Origin: Actinobacillus indolicus | Lineage (GTDB): Bacteria; Pseudomonadota; Gammaproteobacteria; Enterobacterales; Pasteurellaceae | Assembly: GCF_004519515.1 (NCBI RefSeq) | Contig: NZ_CP038145.1 | Location: forward strand, 1,530,001-1,594,000 | DNA length: 64,000 nt | Reading direction: 5' to 3' | Part shown: positions 52,140-62,002 of the stretch, piece by piece | Layout of the letters: every line of letters begins with the position of its first letter | Position numbering within the stretch: the first letter of the stretch is position 1 | Position numbers and translations under genes: made by a program | Notes under the pieces: model-generated | What the model was told of the DNA's origin: nothing | Seen by the model: the letters and a program-made list of their open reading frames with translations, nothing else | Database searches by the model: none

Positions 52140-53783
52140 ATGGCAGCAAAAGATGTAAAATTTGGTAACGACGCTCGTGTGAAAATGTTAAAGGGCGTAA
52201 ATGTATTAGCAGATGCAGTAAAAGTAACTTTAGGCCCGAAAGGTCGTAACGTAGTATTAGACAAAGCTTTCGGTGCTCCAACCATCACTAAAGACGGTGT
52301 ATCTGTTGCTCGTGAAATCGAATTAGAAGATAAATTCGAGAATATGGGTGCGCAAATGGTTAAAGAAGTTGCTTCTAAAGCCAACGATGCAGCAGGTGAC
52401 GGCACAACAACTGCAACAGTACTTGCTCAAGCTATCGTAAACGAAGGCTTAAAAGCGGTTGCAGCCGGTATGAACCCGATGGATTTAAAACGTGGTATCG
52501 ACAAAGCAGTAGCAGCGGTTGTTGAAGAGTTAAAATCGCTCTCTAAACCGTGCGAAACTTCAAAAGAGATTGAACAAGTTGGTACGATTTCTGCGAACTC
52601 AGACAGCACTGTGGGTAAATTAATTGCTCAAGCGATGGAAAAAGTGGGCAAAGAAGGCGTAATCACTGTTGAAGACGGTACAGGTTTAGAAGATGCATTA
52701 GATGTGGTTGAAGGTATGCAATTCGACCGTGGTTACTTATCACCATACTTCATCAATAAACCGGAAGCAGGCACGGTAGAATTAGAAAATCCATACATTC
52801 TTTTAGTGGATAAGAAAATTTCAAATATCCGTGAAATTCTGCCTGTATTAGAAGCCGTAGCAAAAGCGGGCAAACCGTTATTGATTATCGCAGAAGATAT
52901 CGAAGGCGAAGCATTAGCAACTTTAGTTGTGAACACGATGCGTGGTATTGTGAAAGTGGCTGCAGTGAAAGCACCTGGCTTTGGTGATCGTCGTAAAGCG
53001 ATGTTACAAGACATTGCGATCTTAACTGCGGGTACTGTGATCTCTGAAGAGATCGGTATGGAACTTGAAAAAGCGACTATCGAAGAGTTAGGTCAAGCAA
53101 AACGTGTAGTGATTTCAAAAGACAACACCACCATCATTGACGGCGTTGGCGATGAAGCACAAATCAAAGGTCGTGTAGCTCAAATCCGCCAACAAATCGA
53201 AGATTCAACCTCAGACTATGACAAAGAAAAACTACAAGAGCGTGTGGCTAAATTAGCCGGCGGTGTTGCAGTAATCAAAGTCGGTGCTGCAACTGAAGTT
53301 GAAATGAAAGAGAAAAAAGATCGTGTAGATGATGCGCTTCACGCAACTCGTGCGGCTGTGGAAGAAGGTATCGTTGCAGGCGGTGGCGTGGCATTAGTAC
53401 GTGCTGCAAGCAAAGTGGCTGATGTAGTGAAAGGCGATAACGAAGAACAAAACGTAGGTATCCGTTTAGCACTTCGTGCAATGGAAGCACCACTTCGCCA
53501 GATCGTAACAAACGCAGGTGAAGAAGCCTCTGTTGTTGCTCGTAACGTAAAAGATGGCAATGGTAACTACGGCTATAACGCTGCAACAGAACAGTATGGT
53601 GATATGTTAGAAATGGGTATCTTAGACCCAACTAAAGTAACTCGCTCTGCATTACAATTTGCAGCCTCTATCGCAGGTTTAATGATTACCACGGAATGTA
53701 TGGTAACAGACCTACCAAAAGAAGAAAAAGCTGACCTAGGCGCTGGAATGGGCGGCATGGGTGGCATGGGCGGAATGATGTAA
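52140..53783 (+). CDS. groEL: Chaperonin GroEL
   Basis: The 60-kDa ATP-dependent folding chamber. GPKGRNVVLDKAFGAPTITK near residue 32, DGTTTATVLAQ near 87, and the C-terminal GGM repeat. 547 residues. A bidirectional terminator at 53802-53838 follows. Confidence 0.98.
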   Translation: MAAKDVKFGNDARVKMLKGVNVLADAVKVTLGPKGRNVVLDKAFGAPTITKDGVSVAREIELEDKFENMGAQMVKEVASKANDAAGDGTTTATVLAQAIVNEGLKAVAAGMNPMDLKRGIDKAVAAVVEELKSLSKPCETSKEIEQVGTISANSDSTVGKLIAQAMEKVGKEGVITVEDGTGLEDALDVVEGMQFDRGYLSPYFINKPEAGTVELENPYILLVDKKISNIREILPVLEAVAKAGKPLLIIAEDIEGEALATLVVNTMRGIVKVAAVKAPGFGDRRKAMLQDIAILTAGTVISEEIGMELEKATIEELGQAKRVVISKDNTTIIDGVGDEAQIKGRVAQIRQQIEDSTSDYDKEKLQERVAKLAGGVAVIKVGAATEVEMKEKKDRVDDALHATRAAVEEGIVAGGGVALVRAASKVADVVKGDNEEQNVGIRLALRAMEAPLRQIVTNAGEEASVVARNVKDGNGNYGYNAATEQYGDMLEMGILDPTKVTRSALQFAASIAGLMITTECMVTDLPKEEKADLGAGMGGMGGMGGMM

Positions 53784-53801
53784 TTTTGCCCAAATAACGA
53801 T

Positions 53802-53838
53802 AAAGGCATAGTCTCAGTTTTACGACTATGCCTTTTTG
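53802..53838. terminator. Bidirectional terminator between groEL and ccmF
   Basis: AAAGGCATAGTC (53802-53813) and GACTATGCCTTT (53824-53835) form a 12-bp stem with TTTTT on the plus strand; ccmF converges from the other side. Confidence 0.85.
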
Positions 53839-53868
53839 TTTGATATATTCTTTTTATATATTCTTAGG

Positions 53869-55812
53869 TTAGTGGTTAGCTACTTTCAAGCGATAACGTC
53901 TATCCATCATACAAAGTATGCCACCAATGGACATAAACAAGCCACCGAACCAAATCCAACGGATAAACGGTTTGTAGTATAAACGTACGCCCCAAGAACC
54001 ATCTTCTAAACGTTCACCTAAGGCTGCATAGAGATCTCGACTAAATCCCCAGTCAATCGCAGCTTCGGTCATACCCATTTTACTAACGTTGTAAAAGCGT
54101 TTTTCTGCGTGTAGCGTGGCTTCATATTTACCATCTCGATGAATTTCAATATCCGCTGTGCCACCAATGTAGTTTGCCCCATTTGAGTCGCGAATACCCT
54201 TAAAGGTAAAGCTGTAATCTAAAATTTCAACTTTGTCGCCAACATTCATTCGTACATCTTTTTCGATACTGTAATTTTGGCTAAAGGCAATGCCAAACAC
54301 GGTCATTGCAACCCCTAAGTGAGCCAATACCATTCCCCAATGGGAGCGAGAAAGTTTCAAAATACCTTGTAAGAAGCTGTGACGATGTGTTGCTCGTTGA
54401 TGTAGTTCATACAAACTCAGTGCCACGATAATCACAGACATCATTGTCCCTAATACAACGCTGACCGTAATTTTGCTGGCAAAAAGATAAGGCAACCCAA
54501 AGCCGAGTAATGCCATTACGGCTAATGAAATGAGTACAGGCTTACGGATAGCAGAAACCTGATCTCGACGCCATTTTACAAGCGGTCCGATCCCCAATAA
54601 AAATGCAAAAGGCACCATTAAGATCATAAACATTTGATCGAAGAAAGGCGCACCGATAGAAATTGTTCCTAAACCAATTTGCTTATGAATTAACGGCAAA
54701 ATCGTGCCTAAAAAGACCACCGACAAAAACGCCATTAACAGCACATTATTGAGTAGTAACATTGACTCTCGTGAGTAACGCTCTGAATTATCTAAGCTCT
54801 TAATTTTACTGCCTTGATAAGCGTAAAGTAGTAGCGAACCGCCAATCACAACCACGAGATAAGCCAAAATATATAAGCCCCGAGTTGGATCAGAAGCAAA
54901 AGCGTGAACCGACACTAAAATCCCTGAACGCACTAAGAATGTGCCGAGTAAACAGAGTGAAAAGGCAAGAATAGCCAACAATACCGTCCACGCTTTGAAA
55001 GTACTACGTTTTTCCGTAACGGCTAAAGAGTGAATTAATGCAGTACCGGCAATCCACGGCATTAGCGACGCATTTTCCACAGGATCCCAGAACCACCAAC
55101 CGCCCCAGCCAAGCTCGTAGTATGCCCACCAAGAGCCGAGTACAATGCCTAATGTTAAAAATACCCACGCCGCCATAGTCCAAGGACGTGACCATCTCGC
55201 CCAAGCGGTATCAAGACGACCCGTCATCAAAGAAGCAATAGCAAAAGCAAAGGCAACAGAAAAGCCCACATAGCCCATATACAGTAATGGCGGGTGGAAA
55301 ATTAAGCCAACATCTTGCAACATCGGATTAAGCTCCCGACCATCAACAGGAAAATCAGGGAAAGTTCGGTTAAACGGGTTAGACGTAAACAGAATAAAGA
55401 CTAAAAAGCCAATACTGACCAAGCCCATTACGCCCAATACACGAGCTACAGCTTCTTCAGGCATTTGTCTGCTGAATGTCGCAACAGCAACGCTCCAAAG
55501 GGAAAGTAGCCAAATCCAGAGTAACAAAGATCCTTCGTGAGAACCCCAAACAGCAGAAAGGCGATACTCTAGCGGTAAAGTACTGTTTGAGTTATTCACC
55601 ACATACTGCACGGTAAAATCATTGACGGCAAACAGATAAAAAAGCGAGCCAAACGAAATAGACAAGGCTAAAAAAACCGCCCAGGTCATCGGGCGAGCTA
55701 ACGCAATCAGACTTGCATTTTGCTTATGAGCACCAACAAGCGGTAAGATCGCCAATAAAATTGCCAATGCGAGAGCAAGAGCAAGGGTATAGTTACCTAA
55801 TTCAGCAATCAT
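53869..55812 (-). CDS. ccmF: Cytochrome c haem lyase subunit CcmF
   Basis: The core haem lyase of system I cytochrome c maturation. The WWD segment WGGWWFWDPVENASLMPW is near residues 238-255, and histidines occur in IFHPPLLY, ALIHSL, VSVHAF and VLAHLG. At 647 residues it has the E. coli CcmF length. It follows ccmE with an ATGA overlap; ccmG and ccmH do not follow it (groEL is next). An uptake signal lies in the coding region at 54578-54586 and another at 55736-55744. Confidence 0.93.
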   Translation of the reverse strand: MIAELGNYTLALALALAILLAILPLVGAHKQNASLIALARPMTWAVFLALSISFGSLFYLFAVNDFTVQYVVNNSNSTLPLEYRLSAVWGSHEGSLLLWIWLLSLWSVAVATFSRQMPEEAVARVLGVMGLVSIGFLVFILFTSNPFNRTFPDFPVDGRELNPMLQDVGLIFHPPLLYMGYVGFSVAFAFAIASLMTGRLDTAWARWSRPWTMAAWVFLTLGIVLGSWWAYYELGWGGWWFWDPVENASLMPWIAGTALIHSLAVTEKRSTFKAWTVLLAILAFSLCLLGTFLVRSGILVSVHAFASDPTRGLYILAYLVVVIGGSLLLYAYQGSKIKSLDNSERYSRESMLLLNNVLLMAFLSVVFLGTILPLIHKQIGLGTISIGAPFFDQMFMILMVPFAFLLGIGPLVKWRRDQVSAIRKPVLISLAVMALLGFGLPYLFASKITVSVVLGTMMSVIIVALSLYELHQRATHRHSFLQGILKLSRSHWGMVLAHLGVAMTVFGIAFSQNYSIEKDVRMNVGDKVEILDYSFTFKGIRDSNGANYIGGTADIEIHRDGKYEATLHAEKRFYNVSKMGMTEAAIDWGFSRDLYAALGERLEDGSWGVRLYYKPFIRWIWFGGLFMSIGGILCMMDRRYRLKVANH

Positions 55813-56342
55813 TTATTTTCTCCAGACGGCTGAGAGATCTGCGTTGCATCACGTTCTGATTTTCCTTTCAGATCGGCTTCTGAAATCCCCATCGGCTGAT
55901 GTTGCTTTTTCATCTGATCGCCTAACTCAGGTGGCATATAGTTTTCATCGTGTTTGGCTAACACTTCTGTCGCTTTCAGTTTGGTTGGCTCAACTAAAGT
56001 ACCTTGTGCCACAATCCCTTGCCCTTCACGGAATAAGTCAGGCAAAATCCCTTCATATTCCACCTGAATTGCAGGCCCAATATCATTGAGATCAAAGGTC
56101 ACTTTAAGGGTTTTCTCATCACGTTTCACTGAACCATCAACCACCATACCCCCAACTCGAATACGCTGTCCAACTTCAGGCTTGGTTTTCGGGTCATCAT
56201 TTTTACCATAGATAATCTCTGATGGCGTATAGAATAAGTCAATGTTTTGGCTTAACGCATATAGGGTTAAACCAACAGCAACGGCAAGCCCACTTAACAC
56301 TGCCATCACCACTTTCAATCTAGATTTGCGTCTTGGGTTCAT
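55809..56342 (-). CDS. ccmE: Haem chaperone CcmE
   Basis: A periplasmic membrane-anchored protein that carries haem covalently on a histidine to the lyase. The N-terminal anchor is at about residues 11-29, an OB-fold follows (RIRVGGMVVDGSVKRD), and the haem histidine is in AKHDENYMPPEL near residue 127. ATG 56342 (MNPRRKSRLK) is preceded by GAGG. ccmABCD are not upstream: the gene is divergent from the lac genes. Confidence 0.93.
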   Translation of the reverse strand: MNPRRKSRLKVVMAVLSGLAVAVGLTLYALSQNIDLFYTPSEIIYGKNDDPKTKPEVGQRIRVGGMVVDGSVKRDEKTLKVTFDLNDIGPAIQVEYEGILPDLFREGQGIVAQGTLVEPTKLKATEVLAKHDENYMPPELGDQMKKQHQPMGISEADLKGKSERDATQISQPSGENK

Positions 56343-56602
56343 AAAAACCTCGTTGTAATCACTCAAAAATCAAATAGAAAAATTAAAGTGCTATCCTAGC
56401 AAAAAAACCGACAAGAATCGTCAATTATTCTTATGTCTTTTGATTTAAATAGAGTTTTTATAAAAAGAAAGCGGAGCTACGTTTTTACAAGCGGTCAGAT
56501 TGTTGAAAAATTTTGCAATTTGCAGAAGTTTATTGAGATCGGACTGTTTGTCTTAGTCCAATCTCCTTTTCTCCAATATCTTTCAACTTTTTGAAAATAC
56601 GA

Positions 56603-56618
56603 TGTGAAATGCGTCACA
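56603..56618 (+). promoter_or_regulatory. CRP-binding site upstream of lacY
   Basis: TGTGAAATGCGTCACA has both perfect half-sites (TGTGA and TCACA) with a 6-base spacer. It precedes the operator-like palindrome by 4 bases. The whole gap 56343-56704 holds this site, the operator, one uptake signal (56487-56495) and no gene. Confidence 0.88.
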
Positions 56619-56622
56619 ATTG

Positions 56623-56645
56623 ATAAATGTTAATTTAACATTTAT
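56623..56645. promoter_or_regulatory. Probable LacI-family operator
   Basis: ATAAATGTTAA (56623-56633), central T, TTAACATTTAT (56635-56645): a perfect 11-1-11 palindrome between the CRP site and lacY. The lacI-type gene at 61004 is the natural regulator. Confidence 0.7.
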
Positions 56646-56704
56646 TGAGGGTCATAGAGATGGGTGATAAATTTAATCATAGATTTATTTATGGAGTGTG
56701 ATCT

Positions 56705-57949
56705 ATGAGATCTGAAAAAAGTATGCAGACCAACTATCTTTCTAATCGTAACTATTGGATTTTTAGTAGTTATTTCTTTGTTTACTTTTTTATTATGGCG
56801 ACGTGCTATCCATTTTTAGGTATTTGGTTGGGAGATATTAATGGACTTAGTGGCGAAGAACGAGGTACTGTTTTTGCTATGATGTCATTTTTTGCTTTAA
56901 TCTTTCAACCAATTTTTGGATATGTTTCCGATAGGTTGGGGGTAAAAAAACATTTGCTTTGGTTGTTAGCAGTTACCCTTGTTTTTTATGCCCCATTTTT
57001 TATTTATGTTTTTTCTCCTTTATTAAAAGTGAATGTTTGGTTAGGGGCAGTAGTCGGGGGAATTTATATTGGCTTTGCTTTCCAAGCTGGAGCACCAGCA
57101 TCTGAAGCATATATTGAAAGAATTAGTCGCTATAGCCAGTTTGAATATGGTAGAGCAAGAATGTTTGGGATGTTTGGATGGGCTATTTGCGCCTCTATTG
57201 CGGGGATCTTGTATGGCATTAATCCTGAATGGGTATTTTGGCTTGGCTCTATCGCATCATTAATTTTGTTATTGTTGGTTTTTGTCGCAAAACCTGAAAC
57301 ACATTCATCATTAACAGTTGCTGACAGTGTTATGCCCCATAAAAAATCCGTGACATTAAAGCAAGCCTTATCTTTATTTAAATTACCTCATTTTTGGGCA
57401 TTATTGATTTATGTCATTGGTGTAGCCTGTGTTTATGATATTTTTGATCAACAATTTGGAAATTTCTTCAATACATTTTTCCCTTCTAACGAAGATGGTA
57501 TAAAAATGTTTGGCTATGTTACTACAGGAGGGGAGTTACTAAATGCATTGATTATGTTTTTTGTTCCCCTACTAATTAATAGAATTGGCGCTAAAAATGC
57601 ATTACTAATTGCAGGAATGATCATGAGTGTACGTATTATAGGCTCATCCTATGCAACAGAGGCTTGGCACGTCATTTTGCTTAAAACATTACATATGTTT
57701 GAGGTGCCATTTTATCTTGTTGGAGTATTTAAATACATTGCAAGTGTTTTTGAATTACATTTTTCTGCAACAATTTATTTAGTTTCATGCCATTTTGCTA
57801 AACAAATTGGGAATATGTTTATTTCACCAATTGTTGGAAACTTATATGATATTTATGGTTATCAATCAACCTACTTTATTTTAGGTTGTATTGCGTGTAG
57901 TTTCACAATGTTATCTATATTTACGCTATCAAATAGAGCTAATGTATAA
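56705..57949 (+). CDS. lacY: Lactose permease (oligosaccharide:H+ symporter)
   Basis: A 12-helix major-facilitator transporter of the OHS family, 414 residues. N-terminal NYWIFSSYFFVYFFIMATCYPFLGIWL is like LacY. The TMH4/5 region with FGMFGWAI, EYGRARMFG near residue 145 and the late helix X residues (RIIGSSYATEAWHVILLKTLHMFEVPFYLVG), including arginine, histidine and glutamate, match the proton/sugar site of LacY. GGAGTG precedes ATG 56705. First gene of lacY-lacZ-lacI. Confidence 0.9.
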   Translation: MRSEKSMQTNYLSNRNYWIFSSYFFVYFFIMATCYPFLGIWLGDINGLSGEERGTVFAMMSFFALIFQPIFGYVSDRLGVKKHLLWLLAVTLVFYAPFFIYVFSPLLKVNVWLGAVVGGIYIGFAFQAGAPASEAYIERISRYSQFEYGRARMFGMFGWAICASIAGILYGINPEWVFWLGSIASLILLLLVFVAKPETHSSLTVADSVMPHKKSVTLKQALSLFKLPHFWALLIYVIGVACVYDIFDQQFGNFFNTFFPSNEDGIKMFGYVTTGGELLNALIMFFVPLLINRIGAKNALLIAGMIMSVRIIGSSYATEAWHVILLKTLHMFEVPFYLVGVFKYIASVFELHFSATIYLVSCHFAKQIGNMFISPIVGNLYDIYGYQSTYFILGCIACSFTMLSIFTLSNRANV

Positions 57950-57965
57950 TTCATGGAGAATTTTT

Positions 57966-60900
57966 ATGCAACTTCAACCGTTATACCAAAACCCAACCCA
58001 ACTTCACATTAACACCACACCCCATCACGCCTATTTCATTCCCTTTGCGACACAAGATAAGGTCGTCCCCCTTGAGCGTGAACAATCTAGCCTATTTACC
58101 CTACTCAATGGTGAATGGCAATTTAACTATTTTACGAGCGTGATGGATTTGCCTGAAGATTTTCTTTCTCAGCCTTTTGAGCATCGCATTCCTGTGCCAT
58201 CAAACTGGCAGACACAAGGCTTCGATCAACATCAATATACGAATATCAACTACCCATTCCCTTTCGATCCGCCTTATGTGCCACACGACAATCCTTGCGG
58301 TGTATATCAACGGACATTCCACTACGAGCCTAAATCGACAAAACGCTATTTACTAAATTTTGAAGGGGTGGACGCTTGCCTTTATCTCTATCTCAATCAA
58401 CAATTTGTAGGCTATGGGCAGGTTAGCCATTGCACAAACGAATTTGATGTCACCGACTTTTTAATCTCTGGGGAAAATCAGCTCAATGTCGTGGTGCTTA
58501 AATGGTGTGATGGTAGCTATTTGGAAGATCAGGACAAATTCCGTATGTCAGGGATTTTCCGAGATGTTTATCTGCTGGAACGTGAACACAATTATCTACA
58601 AGATTTCTTTATCAAAACCAGCCTGTCTGAAGCATTAGATCAAGCGGATTTATCGGTCGAATGTACCTTTGTGCAATCGCCACAACAGCTCACTTTCCAA
58701 CTGTTTGATCCACAACATCGCCTAATCGCCGAACAGACAAGCGATCACTTCAAGGTTAAAATTGACAAACTACAACTTTGGAATGCCGAACAGCCACAAC
58801 TTTACACCTTACGCCTTGCCTATGGAAACGAAGTGATTGAACAAGCGGTCGGTTTTCGTCGGATCGAAGTCAAAGACGGTGTACTCTTGCTCAACAACCA
58901 CCCGATCAAATTCCGTGGGGTAAACCGCCACGACAGCGATCCCCTAACGGGTTATGTTATCAGCCGTGAACAAGCAGAACAGGATTTTAGGCTGATGAAA
59001 CAACATAACATCAACGCTATTCGTACCGCCCACTACCCGAATGCTCCTTGGTTTAGCGAATTATGCGACCGCTACGGCTTCTACCTGATTAGCGAAAGTG
59101 ACATCGAAAGCCACGGTGCCAGTATGCAATACGTTCCAACGCCGGAACACAGCATTTTACTGAATGTAGCAAAACAAGATGATAACCAACGTATTCAGCA
59201 ACAAACGATAGACAATTTCTGCTATTTCGCCCGACACCCAGACTACCAACAAGCGATCTTAGACCGCACCTACGCTAATGTAGAACGAGATAAAAATCGC
59301 CCATCGGTACTGATCTGGTCGCTGGGTAATGAAGCAGGTTACGGGGAAAATTTTGAAGCCAGTGCAAAATGGATCAAACAGCGAGATCCAAGCCGTCTGG
59401 TTCATTATGAAAGTGCCATTTATCAACATTCTGAACATCGCAACGATCTTACCCCGTTAGATTTTCATAGCGAAATGTACGCCAGCACAGAAGATATGGA
59501 TCGCTATTTTGAACAGCCACAAACCAAGCCATTCCTACTCTGCGAATACTCGCACGCAATGGGGAACTCTAACGGTGATTTAGAAGATTATTTCCAAACC
59601 TTTGAAAAATATGCAGGGGCTTGCGGTGGTTTTATCTGGGAATGGTGCGACCACGCTCCATATCTTCCAGATGACTCAGGACGTTTCGGCTATGGCGGTG
59701 ATTTTGGCGAATATCCACACGATAGCAATTTCTGTATGGACGGCTTAGTATCGCCAACTCGTCAGCCCCACAGTAATCTACTCGAACTAAAAAACGTTAA
59801 TCGCCCTGTTCGTGCCAGCCTTGAGCAAGGAAAGATCTATATCAAGAACTACTTGGACTTTACCGATCTCGCCGCTCATCTCACCATTTCCTACCGCCTA
59901 AGTGAAAATGGCAAAACGATCAATACAGGGGAAATATCGGTAAATTGTCCGCCAAGACAGACCGCTTGCTTACCTATCGAATTACCGCAAGATAACGGCA
60001 AATTATGGCTACTTGAACTCAATTACCGTCAAAATCACGCCACAACCTTTGTTGAACAAGGGCATATACTGGGATTTGATCAGATCAAATTGTTTAACAA
60101 CGCCTTTCAACCAGACCACCTTTTGCAAACCAAAGCGACAAAGTCACCGCTTGCAATTGAACAGACGACACGACATATCATCGTCAAAAATGGCACGGTT
60201 GAATACCGTTTTGATCGCACTAAAGGGATCTTATCTAACCTTATCTATCAAGGTAAAAACATCCTTGCTCAACCTCTTGATTTTAATGTGTGGCGAGCAC
60301 CGACAGACAACGACCGTCTAATCCGAACATTTTGGGAAAGTGCAGGTTACGACAAGGCTTACAGCCGAGCTTATCAGATACAAGTGGATAGGCAGGAAGA
60401 AAGAGTTATTGTCACCGCAGATTGTGCAGTGGTTGCCACAGCGAAAGAGCCGATTGTTCGCTTGCTGGTGCAATATCACCTAACAGCTGACGGCAACATT
60501 ACCCTTCAGGTGCAAGGCAAACGCAAACCCCATTTGCCCTATTTACCCCGTTTCGGCTTACGTTTTTTCCTTGAAAAACACAATAGTCAGCTAGCGTATT
60601 TCGGCTATGGCGAGAGTGAAAGTTACATCGACAAACACCACGCAAGCCAACTAGGTCTGTACCAAACCACCGCCGAGCAAAATCACCAAGACTACGTCAA
60701 ACCACAGGAAAACGGCAGTCACTACGGTTGCGAATATCTTCACACCCAAGATCTCGTGATTACCGCTCCACAGCCGTTCAGCTTCAATTTTTCCCCTTAT
60801 ACACAGGAAGAATTAACCCTGAAAAAACACCATTACGAGCTAGAAAAATCGTCTTATCACATTCTGTGTATCGATTATAAAATGAGCGGTATCGGCTCGA

Positions 60901-60995
60901 ACTCTTGTGGTCCGAACTTAAAGGATAAATATCGGTTGAATGAAAGTGACTTTAATTGGGAGATTGAAATAAAGTTAAATTTATGTAGGAGATAG
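57966..60995 (+). CDS. lacZ: Beta-galactosidase (GH2)
   Basis: Hydrolyses lactose. 1009 residues with the five-domain LacZ plan: sugar-binding N-domain, FRGVNRHDSDPLTG, acid/base glutamate in WSLGNEAGYGEN near residue 456, nucleophile glutamate in LLCEYSHAMGNSNGDLEDY near residue 531, and a C-terminal Bgal_small_N domain. ATG 57966 follows TGGAGAA. It ends 8 bases before lacI. Coding sequence looks somewhat richer in G+C than lacY and lacI. Confidence 0.96.
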   Translation: MQLQPLYQNPTQLHINTTPHHAYFIPFATQDKVVPLEREQSSLFTLLNGEWQFNYFTSVMDLPEDFLSQPFEHRIPVPSNWQTQGFDQHQYTNINYPFPFDPPYVPHDNPCGVYQRTFHYEPKSTKRYLLNFEGVDACLYLYLNQQFVGYGQVSHCTNEFDVTDFLISGENQLNVVVLKWCDGSYLEDQDKFRMSGIFRDVYLLEREHNYLQDFFIKTSLSEALDQADLSVECTFVQSPQQLTFQLFDPQHRLIAEQTSDHFKVKIDKLQLWNAEQPQLYTLRLAYGNEVIEQAVGFRRIEVKDGVLLLNNHPIKFRGVNRHDSDPLTGYVISREQAEQDFRLMKQHNINAIRTAHYPNAPWFSELCDRYGFYLISESDIESHGASMQYVPTPEHSILLNVAKQDDNQRIQQQTIDNFCYFARHPDYQQAILDRTYANVERDKNRPSVLIWSLGNEAGYGENFEASAKWIKQRDPSRLVHYESAIYQHSEHRNDLTPLDFHSEMYASTEDMDRYFEQPQTKPFLLCEYSHAMGNSNGDLEDYFQTFEKYAGACGGFIWEWCDHAPYLPDDSGRFGYGGDFGEYPHDSNFCMDGLVSPTRQPHSNLLELKNVNRPVRASLEQGKIYIKNYLDFTDLAAHLTISYRLSENGKTINTGEISVNCPPRQTACLPIELPQDNGKLWLLELNYRQNHATTFVEQGHILGFDQIKLFNNAFQPDHLLQTKATKSPLAIEQTTRHIIVKNGTVEYRFDRTKGILSNLIYQGKNILAQPLDFNVWRAPTDNDRLIRTFWESAGYDKAYSRAYQIQVDRQEERVIVTADCAVVATAKEPIVRLLVQYHLTADGNITLQVQGKRKPHLPYLPRFGLRFFLEKHNSQLAYFGYGESESYIDKHHASQLGLYQTTAEQNHQDYVKPQENGSHYGCEYLHTQDLVITAPQPFSFNFSPYTQEELTLKKHHYELEKSSYHILCIDYKMSGIGSNSCGPNLKDKYRLNESDFNWEIEIKLNLCRR

Positions 60996-61003
60996 GAGAC
61001 TAT

Positions 61004-62002
61004 ATGGCTTCTCTAAAGGATGTTGCAGAGATGGCGAATGTGTCCATGATGACCGTTTCTCGCGCTTTAAATAATCCTAAAAAAGTCGCTCCAGCCACTT
61101 ATCAAAGAGTGATGAAAGCGGTGAATATATTACAATATGCTCCAGACCCAACAACGCGATCATCGCGTCGAGTTAAAGAAAAGACTGTTGTTGTTCTTTC
61201 TATAGGAACAGCAACAACTCCTTTATCCGTAGATATTTTGTTGGCCATAGAACAAACAGCTTATAAACATAAGTGGAATACCTTGGTTATTAATGTTTTG
61301 GAAGACAATCGCTCTCAATTTGAGCAAGCAGTAGAGAGAGTAATTCAATATCGGCCTACAGGCATTATCATTGCACGAAATGGATTAAAGAAAGTTAAGA
61401 TCCCACAGAAATTGCGCGATTTTCCTATTGTATTGGCAAATTGTATTACTGATGATATTTCCGTGGCTAGTTATATTCCTGATGATTATCAGGGATTAAA
61501 AAATATTGCTGAGGTTATTGTAGAAAAGGGGTATAAAAAGCCATTGTTATTACATATTCCTAAAAACTATATTGCAACAACTAAGCGTAGAAATGGATTT
61601 GAATATATTTGGTTCCAGCAACAGGATGCACAACCCTTAACGCAATATTTTATGCAAGCGGATGAAGAAAATTATCTTGGTGGAGCAAAACCATTATTAG
61701 ATATTTTATCGATAGATCCTCAATCATTTGATTACGATGTTATCGTATGTGGAAATGATCGTATTGCATTAGTGGTGTATCAAATTTTATTACGTCATGG
61801 ATTTCGCATCCCTGAAGATGTCGCTGTTACGGGGTATGATAATATGATTGGTGTTGCTCATTTATTTCTACCTTCTTTGACAACAGTACAGTTACCTCAT
61901 TATGAAATGGGAGAACAAGCATTATTGCACTTTATTAAAGGTAGACAAGAAACGAGAGAAGTCTTATTGCCTTGTGCATTAATTAGGAGAAATTCAGTAT
62001 AA
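61004..62002 (+). CDS. lacI: LacI-family transcriptional regulator
   Basis: A 332-residue repressor with the N-terminal LacI helix-turn-helix (LKDVAEMANVSMMTVSRALNNPKKV) and a periplasmic-binding-protein-like effector domain (VIVCGNDRIALVVYQILLRHGFRIPEDVAVTGYDN). It lacks the long C-terminal tetramerisation helix of E. coli LacI. TAGGAGA precedes the ATG. As the last gene of the lac operon it would repress its own synthesis. Its end overlaps a convergent LysR gene by 9 bases. Confidence 0.88.
   Translation: MASLKDVAEMANVSMMTVSRALNNPKKVAPATYQRVMKAVNILQYAPDPTTRSSRRVKEKTVVVLSIGTATTPLSVDILLAIEQTAYKHKWNTLVINVLEDNRSQFEQAVERVIQYRPTGIIIARNGLKKVKIPQKLRDFPIVLANCITDDISVASYIPDDYQGLKNIAEVIVEKGYKKPLLLHIPKNYIATTKRRNGFEYIWFQQQDAQPLTQYFMQADEENYLGGAKPLLDILSIDPQSFDYDVIVCGNDRIALVVYQILLRHGFRIPEDVAVTGYDNMIGVAHLFLPSLTTVQLPHYEMGEQALLHFIKGRQETREVLLPCALIRRNSV

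Noticed and set aside
52427..53809. Several open frames opposite groEL
   Set aside because: Shadow frames caused by the codon usage of a highly expressed gene; none resembles a protein or has a start site.
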